The translations under genes and the position numbers were made by a program. The notes under the pieces are model-generated. The model did no database searches, was not told the origin of the DNA, and saw only the letters and a program-made list of their open reading frames with translations. Positions 21,458 through 35,600 of a stretch of 64,000 nucleotides of DNA are shown here, in pieces (positions within the stretch are counted from its first letter, which is position 1; each line of letters begins with the position of its first letter). This DNA is from Colletes latitarsis (lineage: Eukaryota; Arthropoda; Insecta; Hymenoptera; Colletidae): assembly GCF_051014445.1 (NCBI RefSeq), contig NC_135134.1:29763672-29827671 (forward strand), read 5' to 3'.

Positions 21458-24400
21458 AACCAGGTTTAATGGACTGCTTCAGTGTGGTACCACACTACTA
21501 CATGATCCAAACCAGAAAAAGCCCTGGATCTTGCCATCAAGTATGAGAAATATGCGAAAGAATGAGCCTGATGAGAGCAAATCCCAGACCTAACCTAGAC
21601 CTAACATGAATTATTCTCTAAAACATTGATCAAAACCAGGTTTAATTGGCTGTTTCAGTGTGGTACCACATTACTACGTGATCCAATCCAGAAATAGCCC
21701 AGGATCCAGCCATGAAGTATGCAGAAATATGCGAAAGTATGAGCCTGATGAGGGCAAATCCTAGACCTAACCCAGACCTAACACGCGTTATCCTCTAAAA
21801 TATTGATCGCAACCAGGTTTAATGGACTGTTTCAGTGTGGTACCACACTACTACGTGGTCCAAACCAGAAAAAACCCAGGATCTGTTCAACAAGTATGTG
21901 AAAAACGCGAAAGTATGAGTCTGATGAGTGAAAATCCCAGGCCTAACCTAGACCTAACATGCGTTATCCTCAATAATATTGATCGCAACCAGGTTTAATG
22001 GACTGTTTCAGTGTTGTACTTCATGACTACGTGATGCAATCCAGAAAAAGCCCTGGATCTTGCCATCAAGTATGCGAAATATGCGAATGAATGAGCCTGT
22101 GTAGAGCAAATCCCAGACCTAACCTAGACCTAACATGAATTATTCTCTAAAACATTGATCAAAACCAGGTTTAATTGACAGTTTCAGTGTGGTACCGCAT
22201 TACTACGTGATCCAATCCAGAAGTAGCCCAGGATCCAGCCATGAAGTATGAGAAATGTGCGAAAGTATGAGCCTGATGAGGGCAAATCCAAGACCTAACC
22301 CAGACCTAACACGCGTTATCCTCTAAAATATTGATCGCAACCAGGTTTAATGGACTGTTTCAGTGTGGTACCACACTACTACGTGGTCCAAACCAGAAAA
22401 AACCCAGGATCTGTTCAACAAGTATGTGAAAAACGCGAAAGTATGAGTCTGATGAGAGCAAATCCCAGACCTAACCTAGACCTAACATGAATTATTCTCT
22501 AAAACATTGATCAAAACCAGGTTTAATTGACAGTTTCAGTGTGGTACCGCATTACTACGTGATCCAATCCAGAAATAGCCCAGGATCCAGCCATGAAGTA
22601 TGAGAAATGTGCGAAAGTATGAGCCTGATGAGGGCAAATCCAAGACCTAACCCAGACCTAACACGCGTTATCCTCTAAAATATTGATCGCAACCAGGTTT
22701 AATGGACTGTTTCAGTGTGGTACCACATTACTACGTGATCCAAACCTGTAAAAACCCAGGATCCGTTCAACAAGTATGTGAAGAATGCGAAAGTATGAGT
22801 CTGACGAGTGAAAATCCCCGGCCTATCCTAGACCTAACATGCGTTATCCTCAAAAATATTGATCGAAACAAGGTTTAATCGACTCTTTCAGTGTGCTACC
22901 ACACTACTACGTGACCCAAACCAGAAAAAAGCCAGGATCTGTTCAACAAGTATGTGAAAAATGCGAAAGTATGAGCCTGATGGGGGCAAATCCCAGACGT
23001 ATCCCAGACCTAACATGCGTTATCCTCTAAAATATTTATCAAGACCAGGTTTAATTGATTGTTTCAGTTTGGTCCCACATTACTACGTGATCCAAACCAG
23101 AAAAAACCCTGGATCCGTTCAACAAGTATGTGAAGAATGCGAAAGTTTGAGTCTGATGAGTGAAAATCCCAGACCTAACCTATACCAAACATGCGTTATC
23201 CTCTAAAATATTGATCCAAACCAGGTTTAATGGACTGTTTCAGTGTGGTACCACACTACTGCGTGATCCAAACCAGAAAAAACCCAGGATCCGTTCAACA
23301 AGTATGTGAAGAATGCGAAAGTATGAGCCTGATGAGGGCAAATCCCAGACCTATCCCAGACCTAACTTGCGTTGTCCTCTAAGATATTGATGGAAACCAG
23401 GTTTAATTTACTGTTTCAGTGTTGTACTTCATTACTACGTGATGCAATCCAGATGAAGCCCAGGATCTAGCCATCAAGTATGAGAAATATGCGAAAGAAT
23501 GTGCCTGATGAGAGCAAATCCCAGACCTAACCTAGACCTAACATGAATTATTCTCTAAAATATTGATCGAACCCAGGTTTAATGGACTGTTTCAGTGTGG
23601 TACCACACTACTACGTGGTCCAAACCAGAAAAAACCCAGGATCTGTTCAACAAGTATGTGAAAAACGCGAAAGTATGAGTCTGATGAGTGAAAATCCCAG
23701 GCCTAACCTAGACCTAACATGCGTTATCCTCAATAATATTGATCGCAACCAGGTTTAATGGACTGTTTCAGTGTTGTACTTCATTACTACGTGATGCAAT
23801 CCAGAAAAAGCCCTGGATCTTGCCATCAAGTATGCGAAATATGCGAATGAATGAGCCTGATGAGAGCAAATCCCAGACCTAACCTAGACCTAACATGAAT
23901 TATTCTCTAAAACATTGATCAAAACCAGGTTTAATTGACAGTTTCAGTGTGGTACCGCATTACTACGTGATCCAATCCAGAAGTAGCCCAGGATCCAGCC
24001 ATGAAGTATGAGAAATGTGCGAAAGTATGAGCCTGATGAGGGCAAATCCAAGACCTAACCCAGACCTAACACGCGTTATCCTCTAAAATATTGATCGCAA
24101 CCAGGTTTAATGGACTGTTTCAGTGTGGTACCACACTACTACGTGGTCCAAACCAGAAAAAACCCAGGATCTGTTCAACAAGTATGTGAAAAACGCGAAA
24201 GTATGAGTCTGATGAGAGCAAATCCCAGACCTAACCTAGACCTAACATGAATTATTCTCTAAAACATTGATCAAAACCAGGTTTAATTGACAGTTTCAGT
24301 GTGGTACCGCATTACTACGTGATCCAATCCAGAAATAGCCCAGGATCCAGCCATGAAGTATGAGAAATGTGCGAAAGTATGAGCCTGATGAGGGCAAATC

Positions 24401-27400
24401 CAAGACCTAACCCAGACCTAACACGCGTTATCCTCTAAAATATTGATCGCAACCAGGTTTAATGGACTGTTTCAGTGTGGTACCACACTACTACATGATC
24501 CAAACCAGAAAAAACCCAGGATCTGTTCAACAAGTATGTGAAAAACGCGAAAGTATGAGTCTGATGAGTGAAAATCCCAGGCCTAACCTAGACCTAACAT
24601 GCGTTATCCTCAATAATATTGATCGCAACCAGGTTTAATGGACTGTTTCAGTGTGGTACCACACTACTACGTGATCCAAACCAGAAAAAACCCTGGATCT
24701 GTACAACAAGTATGTGAAAAACGCGAAAGGATGAGTCTGATGAGGTCAAATCCCAGACCTATCCCAGACTTAACTTGCGTTATCCTCTAAAATATTGGTC
24801 GAAACCAGCTTTAATTGACTGTTTTAGCGTGGTACCACATTACTACGTGATACAATCCTGAAACAGCCCAGGATCTAGCCATGAAGTATGAGAAATATGC
24901 GAAAGTATGAGCCTGATGAGGGCGAATCCTAGACCTAACCCAGCCCTAACATGCGTTATCCTCTAAAATATTTATCATGACCAGGTTTAATTGAATGTTT
25001 CAGTGTGGTACCACATTACTACGTGATCCAAACCTGTAAAAACCCAGGATCCGTTCAACAAGTATGTGAAGAATGCGAAAGTATGAGTCTGACGAGTGAA
25101 AATCCCCGGCCTATCCTAGACCTAACATGCGTTATCCTCAAAAATATTGATCGAAACCAGGTTTAATCGACTCTTTCAGTGTGGTACCACACTACTACGT
25201 GACCCAAACCAGAAAAAAGCCAGGATCTGTTCAACAAGTATGTGAAAAATGCGAAAGTATGAGCCTGATGGGGGCAAATCCCAGACGTATCCCAGACCTA
25301 ACATGCGTTATCCTCTAAAATATTTATCAAGACCAGGTTTAATTGATTGTTTCAGTTTGGTCCCACATTACTACGTGATCCAAACCAGAAAAAACCCTGG
25401 ATCCGTTCAACAAGTATGTGAAGAATGCGAAAGTTTGAGTCTGATGAGTGAAAATCCCAGACCTAACCTATACCAAACATGCGTTATCCTCTAAAATATT
25501 GATCCAAACCAGGTTTAATGGACTGTTTCAGTGTGGTACCACACTACTGCGTGATCCAAACCAGAAAAAACCCAGGATCCGTTCAACAAGTATGTGAAGA
25601 ATGCGAAAGTATGAGCCTGATGAGGGCAAATCCCAGACCTATCCCAGACCTAACTTGCGTTGTCCTCTAAGATATTGATGGAAACCAGGTTTAATTTACT
25701 GTTTCAGTGTTGTACTTCATTACTACGTGATGCAATCCAGATAAAGCCCAGGATCTAGCCATCAAGTATGAGAAATATGCGAAAGAATGTGCCTGATGAG
25801 AGCAAATCCCAGACCTAACCTAGACCTAACATGAATTATTCTCTAAAATATTGATCGAACCCAGGTTTAATGGACTGTTTCAGTGTGGTACCACACTACT
25901 ACGTGATCCAAACCAGAAAAAACCCTGGATCTGTTCAACAAGTATGTGAAAAACGCGAAAGGATGAGTCTGATGAGGTCAAATCCCAGACCTATCCCAGA
26001 CTTAACTTGCGTTATCCTCTGAAATATTGATGGAAACAAGGTTTAATTGACTGTTCCTGTGTGGTACCACATTACTACGTGATCCAATCCAGAAATAGCC
26101 CAGGATCTAGCCATGAAGTATGAGAAACATGCGAAAGTATGAGCCTGACGAGGGCAAATCCTAGACCTAACCCAGACCTAACATGCGTTATCCTCTAAAA
26201 TATTTATCAAGACCAGGTTTAATTGATTGTTTCAGTTTGGTCCCACATTACTACGTGATCCAAACCAGAAAAAACCCTGGATCCGTTCAACAAGTATGTG
26301 AAGAATGCGAAAGTTTGAGTCTGATGAGTGAAAATCCCAGACCTAACCTATACCAAACATGCGTTATCCTCTAAAATATTGATCCAAACCAGGTTTAATG
26401 GACTGTTTCAGTGTGGTACCACACTACTGCGTGATCCAAACCAGAAAAAACCCAGGATCCGTTCAACAAGTATGTGAAGAATGCGAAAGTATGAGCCTGA
26501 TGTGGGCAAATCCCAGACCTATCCCAGACCTAACTTGCGTTGTCCTCTAAGATATTGATGGAAACCAGGTTTAATTTACTGTTTCAGTGTGGTACCACAC
26601 TACTACGTGGTCCAAACCAGAAAAAACCCAGGATCTGTTCAACAAGTATGTGAAAAACGCGAAAGTATGAGTCTGATGAGAGCAAATCCCAGACCTAACC
26701 TAGACCTAACATGAATTATTCTCTAAAACATTGATCAAAACCAGGTTTAATGGACTGTTTCAGTGTGGTAACACATTACTACGTGATCCAATGCAGAAAT
26801 AGCCCAGGATCTAGCCATGAAGTATTAGAAATATGCGAAAGTATGAGCCTGATGAGGGCAAATCCTAGACCTTACCCAGACCTAACATGCGTTATCCTCT
26901 AAAATATTTATCAAGACCAGGTTTAATTGAATGTTTCAGTGTGGTACCACATTACTACGTGATCCAAACCAGAAAAAATCCAGGATCCGTTCAACAAGTA
27001 TGTGAAAAATGCGAAAGTATGACACTGATGAGGGCAAATCCCAGACCTATCCCAGACCTAACTAGCGTTGTCCTCTAAAATACTGATGGAAACCAGGTTT
27101 CATTGACTGTTTCAGTGTGGTACTACATTACTACGTGATGCAATCCAGAAAAAACCCAGGATCTGTTCAACAAGTATGTGAAAAACGCGAAAGTATGAGC
27201 CTGATGAGGGCAAATCCTAGACCTAACCCAGACCTAACACGCGTTATCCTCTAAAATATTGATCGAAACCAGGTTTAATGGACTGTTTCAGTGTGGTAAC
27301 ACATTACTACGTGATCCAATGCAGAAATAGCCCAGGATCTAGCCATGAAGTATTAGAAATATGCGAAAGTATGAGCCTGATGAGGGCAAATCCTAGACCT

Positions 27401-28108
27401 TACCCAGACCTAACATGCGTTATCCTCTAAAATATTTATCAAGACCAGGTTTAATTGAATGTTTCAGTGTGGTACCACATTACTACGTGATCCAAACCAG
27501 AAAAAAACCCAGGATCCGTTCAACGAGTATGTGAAGAATGCGAAAGTATGTGTCTGATGAGTGAAAATCCCAGGCCTAACCTAGACCTAACATGCGTTAT
27601 CCTCAAAAATATTGATCGAAACCAGGTTTAATTGACTGTTTCAGTGTTGTACTTCATTACTACGTGATGCAATCCAGAAAAAGCCCAGGATCTGGCCATC
27701 AAGTATGAGAAATATGCGAAAAACGAGCCTGATGAGAGCAAATCCCAGACCTAACCTAGACCTAACATGAATTATTCTCTAAAATATTGATCAAAACCAG
27801 GTTTAATTGAATGTTTCAGTGTTGTACTTCATTACTACGTGATGCAATCCAGAAAAAGCCCAGGATCCAGCCATCAAGTATGAGAACTATGCGAAAGAAT
27901 GAGCCTGATAAGATCAAATCCCAGACCTAACCTAGACCTAAGATGAATTATTCTCTAAAATATTGATCGAAACCAGGTTTAATGGACTGTTTCAGTGTTG
28001 TACTTCATTACTACGTAATGCAATCCAGAAAAAGCCCTGGATCTTGCAATCAAGTATGAGAAATTTGCGAAAGAATGAGCCTGATGAGAGCAAATCCCAG
28101 ACCTAACC
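21458..28108 (+). repeat. 42-monomer higher-order unit, copy 2 (about 6.65 kb retained)
   Basis: This is nearly identical to 14,065-20,715. By eye I found only isolated differences, for example CCAAACCAG at 23,620 against CCAAAACAG at 16,227, and AATTTGCG near 28,062 against AATATGCG near 20,669. After about 28,108 the copies part: ATGAATCATTCTC and CCAGTAATAGCCC replace ATGAATTATTCTC and CCAGAAATAGCCC. From there the sequence instead follows the 33.2-kb region. The full 7,393-bp unit was either incompletely duplicated or its end was replaced. Confidence 0.92.
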
Positions 28109-28650
28109 TAGACCTAACATGAATCATTCTCTAAAACATTGATCAAAACCAGGTTTAATTGACTGTTTCAGTGTGGTACCACATTACTACGTGATCCAAT
28201 CCAGTAATAGCCCAGGATCCAGCCATGAAGTATGAGAAATATGCGAAAGTATGAGCCTGATGAGGGCAAATCCTAGACCTAACCCAGACCTAACATGCGT
28301 TATCCTCTAAAATATTGATCGAAACCAGGTTTAATGGACTGTTTCAGTGTGGTAACACATTACTACGTGATCCAATCCAGAAATAGCCCAGGATCTAGCC
28401 ATGAAGTATTAGAAATATGCGAAAGTATGAGCCTGATGAGGGCAAATCCTAGACCTTACCCAGACCTAACATGCGTTATCCTCTAAAATATTTATCAAGA
28501 CCAGGTTTAATTGAATGTTTCAGTGTGGTACCACATTACTACGTGATCCAAACCAGAAAAAACCCAGGATCCGTTCAACGAGTATGTGAAGAATGCGAAA
28601 GTATGTGTCTGATTAGTGAAAATCCCAGGCCTAACCTAGACCTAACATGC
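27500..28650 (+). repeat. Segment repeated 29 monomers later at 32,604-33,754
   Basis: The offset is exactly 5,104 (29 x 176). The segment starts inside copy 2 of the 42-monomer unit and runs through its end. Markers are CAACGAGTATGTGAAG with GTATGTGTCTG, GGATCTGGCC with GCGAAAAACGAGCC, GATAAGATCAAATCC, ATGAATCATTCTC and GGTAACACATTAC. At 28,650 the left copy reads CCTCTAAAATATTG and the right reads CCTCAAAAATATTG, and the order of monomers then differs. Confidence 0.82.
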
Positions 28651-28679
28651 GTTATCCTCTAAAATATTGATCGAAACCA

Positions 28680-29660
28680 GGTTTAATTGACTGTTTCAGT
28701 GTGGTACCACATTACTACGTGATCCAATCCAGTAATAGCCCAGGATCCAGCCATGAAGTATGAGAAATATGCGAAAGTATGAGCCTGATGAGGGCAAATC
28801 CTAGACCTACCCCAGACCTAACACGCGTTATCCTCTAAAATATTGATCGCAACCAGTTTTAGTGGACTGTTTCAGTGTGGTACCACATAACTACGTGATC
28901 CAAACCAGAAAAAAACCCAGGATCCGTTCAACGAGTATGTGAAGAATGCGAAAGTATGTGTCTGATGAGTGAAAATCCCAGGCCTAACCTAGACCTAACA
29001 TGCGTTATCCTCAAAAATATTGATCGAAACCAGGTTTAATTGACTGTTTCAGTGTTGTACTTCATTATTACGTGATGCAATCCAGAAAAAGCCCAGGATC
29101 TGGCCACCAAGTATGAGAAATATGCGAAAAACGAGCCTGATGAGAGCAAATCCCAGACCTAACCTAGACCTAACATGAATTATTCTCTAAAATATTGATC
29201 AAAACCAGGTTTGATTGAATGTTTCAGTGTTGTACTTCATTACTACATGATGCAATCCAGAAAAAGCCCAGGATCCAGCCATCAAGTATAAGAACTATGC
29301 GAAAGAATGAGCCTGATAAGATCAAATCCCAGACCTAACCTAGACCTAAGATGAATTATTCTCTAAAATATTGATCGAAACCAGGTTTAATGGACTGTTT
29401 CAGTGTTGTACTTCATTACTACGTGATGCAATCCAGAAAAAGCCCTGGATCTTGCAATCAAGTATGAGAAATATGCGAAAGAATGAGCATGATAAGAGCA
29501 AATCCCAGACATAACCTAGACCTAACATGAATCATTCTCTAAAACATTGATCAAAACCAGGTTTAATTGACTGTTTCAGTGTGGTACCACATTACTACGT
29601 GATCCAATCCAGTAATAGCCCAGGATCCAGCCATGAAGTATGAGAAATATGCGAAAGTAT
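28680..29660 (+). repeat. Segment matched by 34,311-35,291
   Basis: The offset is 5,631, so three more monomers separate this pair than the preceding one. Shared rare markers are CCTACCCCAGAC, CAACCAGTTTTAGTGG and TTCATTATTACGTG (29,064 and 34,694). Together with the adjacent 5,104-offset pair this shows a block copy followed by a three-monomer insertion or deletion. Confidence 0.8.
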
Positions 29661-29739
29661 GAGCCTGATGAGGGCAAATCCAAGACCTAACCCAGACCTA
29701 ACACGCGTTATCCTCTAAAATATTGATCGCAACCAGGTT

Positions 29740-32600
29740 TAATGGACTGTTTCAGTGTGGTACCACACTACTACGTGGTCCAAACCAGAAAAAACCCAGG
29801 ATCTGTTCAACAAGTATGTGAAAAACGCGAAAGTATGAGTCTGATGAGTGAAAATCCCAGGCCTAACCTAGACCTAACATGCGTTATCCTCAATAATATT
29901 GATCGCAACCAGGTTTAATGGACTGTTTCAGTGTTGTACTTCATTACTACGTGATGCAATCCAGAAAAAGCCCTGGATCTTGCCATCAAGTATGCGAAAT
30001 ATGCGAATGAATGAGCCTGATGAGAGCAAATCCCAGACCTAACCTAGACCTAACATGAATTATTCTCTAAAACATTGATCAAAACCAGGTTTAATTGACA
30101 GTTTCAGTGTGGTACCACATTACTACGTGATCCAAACCTGTAAAAACCCAGGATCCGTTCAACAAGTATGTGAAGAATGCGAAAGTATGAGTCTGACGAG
30201 TGAAAATCCCCGGCCTATCCTAGACCTAACATGCGTTATCCTCAAAAATATTGATCGAAACCAGGTTTAATCGACTCTTTCAGTGTGCTACCACACTACT
30301 ACGTGACCCAAACCAGAAAAAAGCCAGGATCTGTTCAACAAGTATGTGAAAAACGCGAAAGTATGAGTCTGATGAGAGCAAATCCCTGACCTAACCTAGA
30401 CCTAACATGAATTATTCTCTAAAACATTGATCAAAACCAGGTTTAATTGACAGTTTCAGTGTGGTACCGCATTACTACGTGATCCAATCCAGAAATAGCC
30501 CAGGATCCAGCCATGAAGTATGAGAAATGTGTGAAAGTATGAGCCTGATGAGGGCAAATCCAAGACCTAACCCAGACCTAACACGCGTTATCCTCTAAAA
30601 TATTGATCGCAACCAGGTTTAATGGACTGTTTCAGTGTGGTACCACACTACTACATGATCCAAACCAGAAAAAACCCAGGATCTGTTCAACAAGTATGTG
30701 AAAAACGCGAAAGTATGAGTCTGATGAGTGAAAATCCCAGGCCTAACCTAGACCTAACATGCGTTATCCTCAATAATATTGATCGCAACCAGGTTTAATG
30801 GACTGTTTCAGTGTGGTACCACACTACTACGTGATCCAAACCAGAAAAAACCCTGGATCTGTTCAACAAGTATGTGAAAAACGCGAAAGGATGAGTCTGA
30901 TGAGGTCAAATCCCAGACCTATCCCAGACTTAACTTGCGTTATCCTCTAAAATATTGGTCGAAACCAGCTTTAATTGACTGTTTTAGCGTGGTACCACAT
31001 TACTACGTGATACAATCCTGAAACAGCCCAGGATCTAGCCATGAAGTATGAGAAATATGCGAAAGTATGAGCCTGATGAGGGCGAATCCTAGACCTAACC
31101 CAGCCCTAACATGCGTTATCCTCTAAAATATTTATCAAGACCAGGTTTAATTGAATGTTTCAGTGTGGTACCACATTACTACGTGATCCAAACCTGTAAA
31201 AACCCAGGATCCGTTCAACAAGTATGTGAAGAATGCGAAAGTATGAGTCTGACGAGTGAAAATCCCCGGCCTATCCTAGACCTAACATGCGTTATCCTCA
31301 AAAATATTGATCGAAACCAGGTTTAATCGACTCTTTCAGTGTGCTACCACACTACTACGTGACCCAAACCAGAAAAAAGCCAGGATCTGTTCAACAAGTA
31401 TGTGAAAAATGCGAAAGTATGAGCCTGATGGGGGCAAATCCCAGACCTATCCCAGACCTAACATGCGTTATCCTCTAAAATATTTATCAAGACCAGGTTT
31501 AATTGATTGTTTCAGTTTGGTCCCACACTACTACGTGATCCAAACCAGAAAAAACCCTGGATCCGTTCAACAAGTATGTGAAGAATGCGAAAGTTTGAGT
31601 CTGATGAGTGAAAATCCCAGACCTAACCTATACCAAACATGCGTTATCCTCTAAAATATTGACCCAAACCAGGTTTAATGGACTGTTTCAGTGTGGTACC
31701 ACACTACTGCGTGATCCAAACCAGAAAAAACCCAGGATCCGTTCAACAAGTATGTGAAGAATGCGAAAGTATGAGCCTGATGAGGGCAAATCCCAGACCT
31801 ATCCCAGACCTAACTTGCGTTGTCCTCTAAGATATTGATGGAAACCAGGTTTAATTTACTGTTTCAGTGTTGTACTTCATTACTACGTGATGCAATCCAG
31901 ATAAAGCCCAGGATCTAGCCATCAAGTATGAAAAATATGCGAAAGAATGTGCCTGATGAGAGCAAATCCCAGACCTAACCTAGACCTAACATGAATTATT
32001 CTCTAAAATATTGATCGAACCCAGGTTTAATGGACTGTTTCAGTGTGGTACCACACTACTACGTGATCCAAACCAGAAAAAACCCTGGATCTGTTCAACA
32101 AGTATGTGAAAAACGCGAAAGGATGAGTCTGATGAGGTCAAATCCCAGACCTATCCCAGACTTAACTTGCGTTATCCTCTGAAATATTGATCGAAACCAG
32201 GTTTAATTGACTGTTCCTGTGTGGTACCACATTACTACGTGATCCAATCCAGAAATAGCCCAGGATCTAGCCATGAAGTATGAGAAACATGCGAAAGTAT
32301 GAGCCTGACGAGGGCAAATCCTAGACCTAACCCAGACCTAACATGCGTTATCCTCTAAAATATTTATCAAGACCAGGTTTAATTGATTGTTTCAGTTTGG
32401 TCCCACATTACTACGTGATCCAAACCAGAAAAAACCCTGGATCCGTTCAACAAGTATGTGAAGAATGCGAAAGTTTGAGTCTGATGAGTGAAAATCCCAG
32501 ACCTAACCTATACCAAACATGCGTTATCCTCTAAAATATTGATCCAAACCAGGTTTAATGGACTGTTTCAGTGTGGTACCACACTACTGCGTGATCCAAA
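29740..32600 (+). repeat. Third, partial copy of the 42-monomer unit (matches 23,580-26,440)
   Basis: The offset is exactly 6,160 (35 x 176) on both sides of a replaced tract at about 30,112-30,350. Differences from the 24-26 kb copy include CAGACCTATCCC against CAGACGTATCCC, and GATCGAAACCAGG against GATGGAAACAAGG near 32,190. The copy includes the Bb module and the GATACAATCCTGAAACAGCC monomer (about 31,010). It ends near 32,600, where the CAACGAG monomer set begins. Confidence 0.87.
30112..30350 (+). other. In-register replaced tract inside the third copy (conversion-like)
   Basis: Outside this tract the surroundings match 6,160 bases upstream. Inside it the expected GGTACCGCATTAC and CCAGAAGTAGCCC monomer and the following one are replaced by Bb-type sequence: AACCTGTAAAAACCC, TCCCCGGCC, GACTCTTTCAGTGTGCTACC. 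The 6,160 offset is unchanged on the far side, so no net length was added. The best match is six monomers downstream (offset 1,056) at about 31,168-31,390, including the combination GAAACCAGG plus GTGCTACC. Confidence 0.75.
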
Positions 32601-35600
32601 CCAGAAAAAAACCCAGGATCCGTTCAACGAGTATGTGAAGAATGCGAAAGTATGTGTCTGATGAGTGAAAATCCCAGGCCTAACCTAGACCTAACATGCG
32701 TTATCCTCAAAAATATTGATCGAAACCAGGTTTAATTGACTGTTTCAGTGTTGTACTTCATTACTACGTGATGCAATCCAGAAAAAGCCCAGGATCTGGC
32801 CATCAAGTATGAGAAATATGCGAAAAACGAGCCTGATGAGAGCAAATCCCAGACCTAACCTAGACCTAACATGAATTATTCTCTAAAATATTGATCAAAA
32901 CCAGGTTTAATTGAATGTTTCAGTGTTGTACTTCATTACTACGTGATGCAATCCAGAAAAAGCCCAGGATCCAGCAATCAAGTATGAGAACTATGCGAAA
33001 GAATGAGCCTGATAAGATCAAATCCCAGACCTAACCTAGACCTAAGATGAATTATTCTCTAAAATATTGATCGAAACCAGGTTTAATGGACTGTTTCAGT
33101 GTTGTACTTCATTACTACGTGATGCAATCCAGAAAAAGCCCTGGATCTTGCAATCAAGTATGAGAAATATGCGAAAGAATGAGCCTTATGAGAGCAAATC
33201 CCAGACCTAACCTAGACCTAACATGAATCATTCTCTAAAACATTGATCAAAACCAGGTTTAATTGACTGTTTCAGTGTGGTACCACATTACTACGTGATC
33301 CAATCCAGTAATAGCCCAGGATCCAGCCATGAAGTATGAGAAATATGCGAAAGTATGAGCCTGATGAGGGCAAATCCTAGACCTAACCCAGACCTAACAT
33401 GCGTTATCCTCTAAAATATTGATCGAAACCAGGTTTAATGGACTGTTTCAGTGTGGTAACACATTACTACGTGATCCAATCCAGAAATAGCCCAGGATCT
33501 AGCCATGAAGTATTAGAAATATGCGAAAGTATGAGCCTGATGAGGGCAAATCCTAGACCTTACCCAGACCTAACATGCGTTATCCTCTAAAATATTTATC
33601 AAGACCAGGTTTAATTGAATGTTTCAATGTGGTACCACATTACTACGTGATCCAAACCAGAAAAAACCCAGGATCCGTTCAACGAGTATGTGAAGAATGC
33701 GAAAGTATGTGTCTGATGAGTGAAAATCCCAGGCCTAACCTAGACCTAACATGCGTTATCCTCAAAAATATTGATAGAAACCAGGTTTAATTGACTGTTT
33801 CAGTGTTGTACTTCATTACTACGTGATGCAATCCAGAAAAAGCCCAGGATCTGGCCATCAAGTATGAGAAATATGCGAAAAACGAGCCTGATGAGAGCAA
33901 ATCCCAGACCTAACCTAGACCTAACATGAATTATTCTCTAAAATATTGATCAAAACCAGGTTTAATTGAATGTTTCAGTGTTGTACTTCATTACTACGTG
34001 ATGCAATCCAGAAAAAGCCCAGGATCCAGCCATCAAGTATGAGAACTATGCGAAAGAATGAGCCTGATAAGATCAAATCCCAGACCTGACCTAGACCTAA
34101 GTTGAATTATTCTCTAAAATATTGATCGAAACCAGGTTTAATGGACTGTTTCAGTGTTGTACTTCATTACGACGTGATGCAATCCAGAAAAAGCCCTGGA
34201 TCTTGCCATCAAGTATGAGAAATATGCGAAAGAATGAGCCTGATGAGAGCAAATCCCAGACCTAACCTAGACCTAACATGAATCATTCTCTAAAACATTG
34301 ATCAAAACCAGGTTTAATTGACTGTTTCAGTGTGGTACCACATTACTACGTGATCCAATCCAGTAATAGCCCAGGATCCAGCCATGAAGTATGAGAAATA
34401 TGCGAAAGTATGAGCCTGATGAGGGCAAATCCTAGACCTACCCCAGACATAACACGCGTTATCCTCTAAAATATTGATCGCAACCAGTTTTAGTGGACTG
34501 TTTCAGTGTGGTACCACATTACTACGTGATCCAAACCAGAAAAAAACCCAGGATCCGTTCAACGAGTATGTGAAGAATGCGAAAGTATGTGTCTGATGAG
34601 TGAAAATCCCAGGCCTAACCTAGACCTAACATGCGTTATCCTCAAAAATATTGATCGAAACCAGGTTTAATTGACTGTTTCAGTGTTGTACTTCATTATT
34701 ACGTGATGCAATCCAGAAAAAGCCCAGGATCTGGCCATCAAGTATGAGAAATATGCGAAAAACGAGCCTGATGAGAGCAAATCCCAGACCTAACCTAGAC
34801 CTAACATGAATTATTCTCTAAAATATTGATCAAAACCAGGTTTAATTGAATGTTTCAGTGTTGTACTTCATTACTACGTGATGCAATCCAGAAAAAGCCC
34901 AGGATCCAGCCATCAAGTGTGAGAACTATGCGAAAGAATGAGCCTGATAAGATCAAATCCCAGACCTAACCTAGACCTAAGATGAATTATTCTCTAAAAT
35001 ATTGATCGAAACCAGGTTTAATGGACTGTTTCAGTGTTGTACTTCATTACTACGTGATGCAATCCAGAAAAAGCCCTGGATCTTGCAATCAAGTATGGGA
35101 AATATGCGAAAGAATGAGCCTGATAAGAGCAAATCCCAGACCTAACCTAGACCTAACATGAATCATTCTCTAAAACATTGATCAAAACCAGGTTTAATTG
35201 ACTGTTTCAGTGTGGTACCACATTACTACGTGATCCAATCCAGTAATAGCCCAGGATCCAGCCATGAAGTATGAGAAATATGCGAAAGTATGAGCCTGAT
35301 GAGGGCAAATCCTAGACCTAACCCAGACCTAACATGCGTTATCCTCTAAAATATTGATCGAAACCAGGTTTAATGGACTGTTTCAGTGTGGTAACACATT
35401 ACTACGTGATCCAATCCAGAAATAGCCCAGGATCTAGCCATGAAGTATTAGAAATATGCGAAAGTATGAGCCTGATGAGGGCAAATCCTAGACCTTACCC
35501 AGACCTAACATGCGTTATCCTCTAAAATATTTATCAAGACCAGGTTTAATTGAATGTTTCAGTGTGGTACCACATTACTACGTGATCCAAACCAGAAAAA

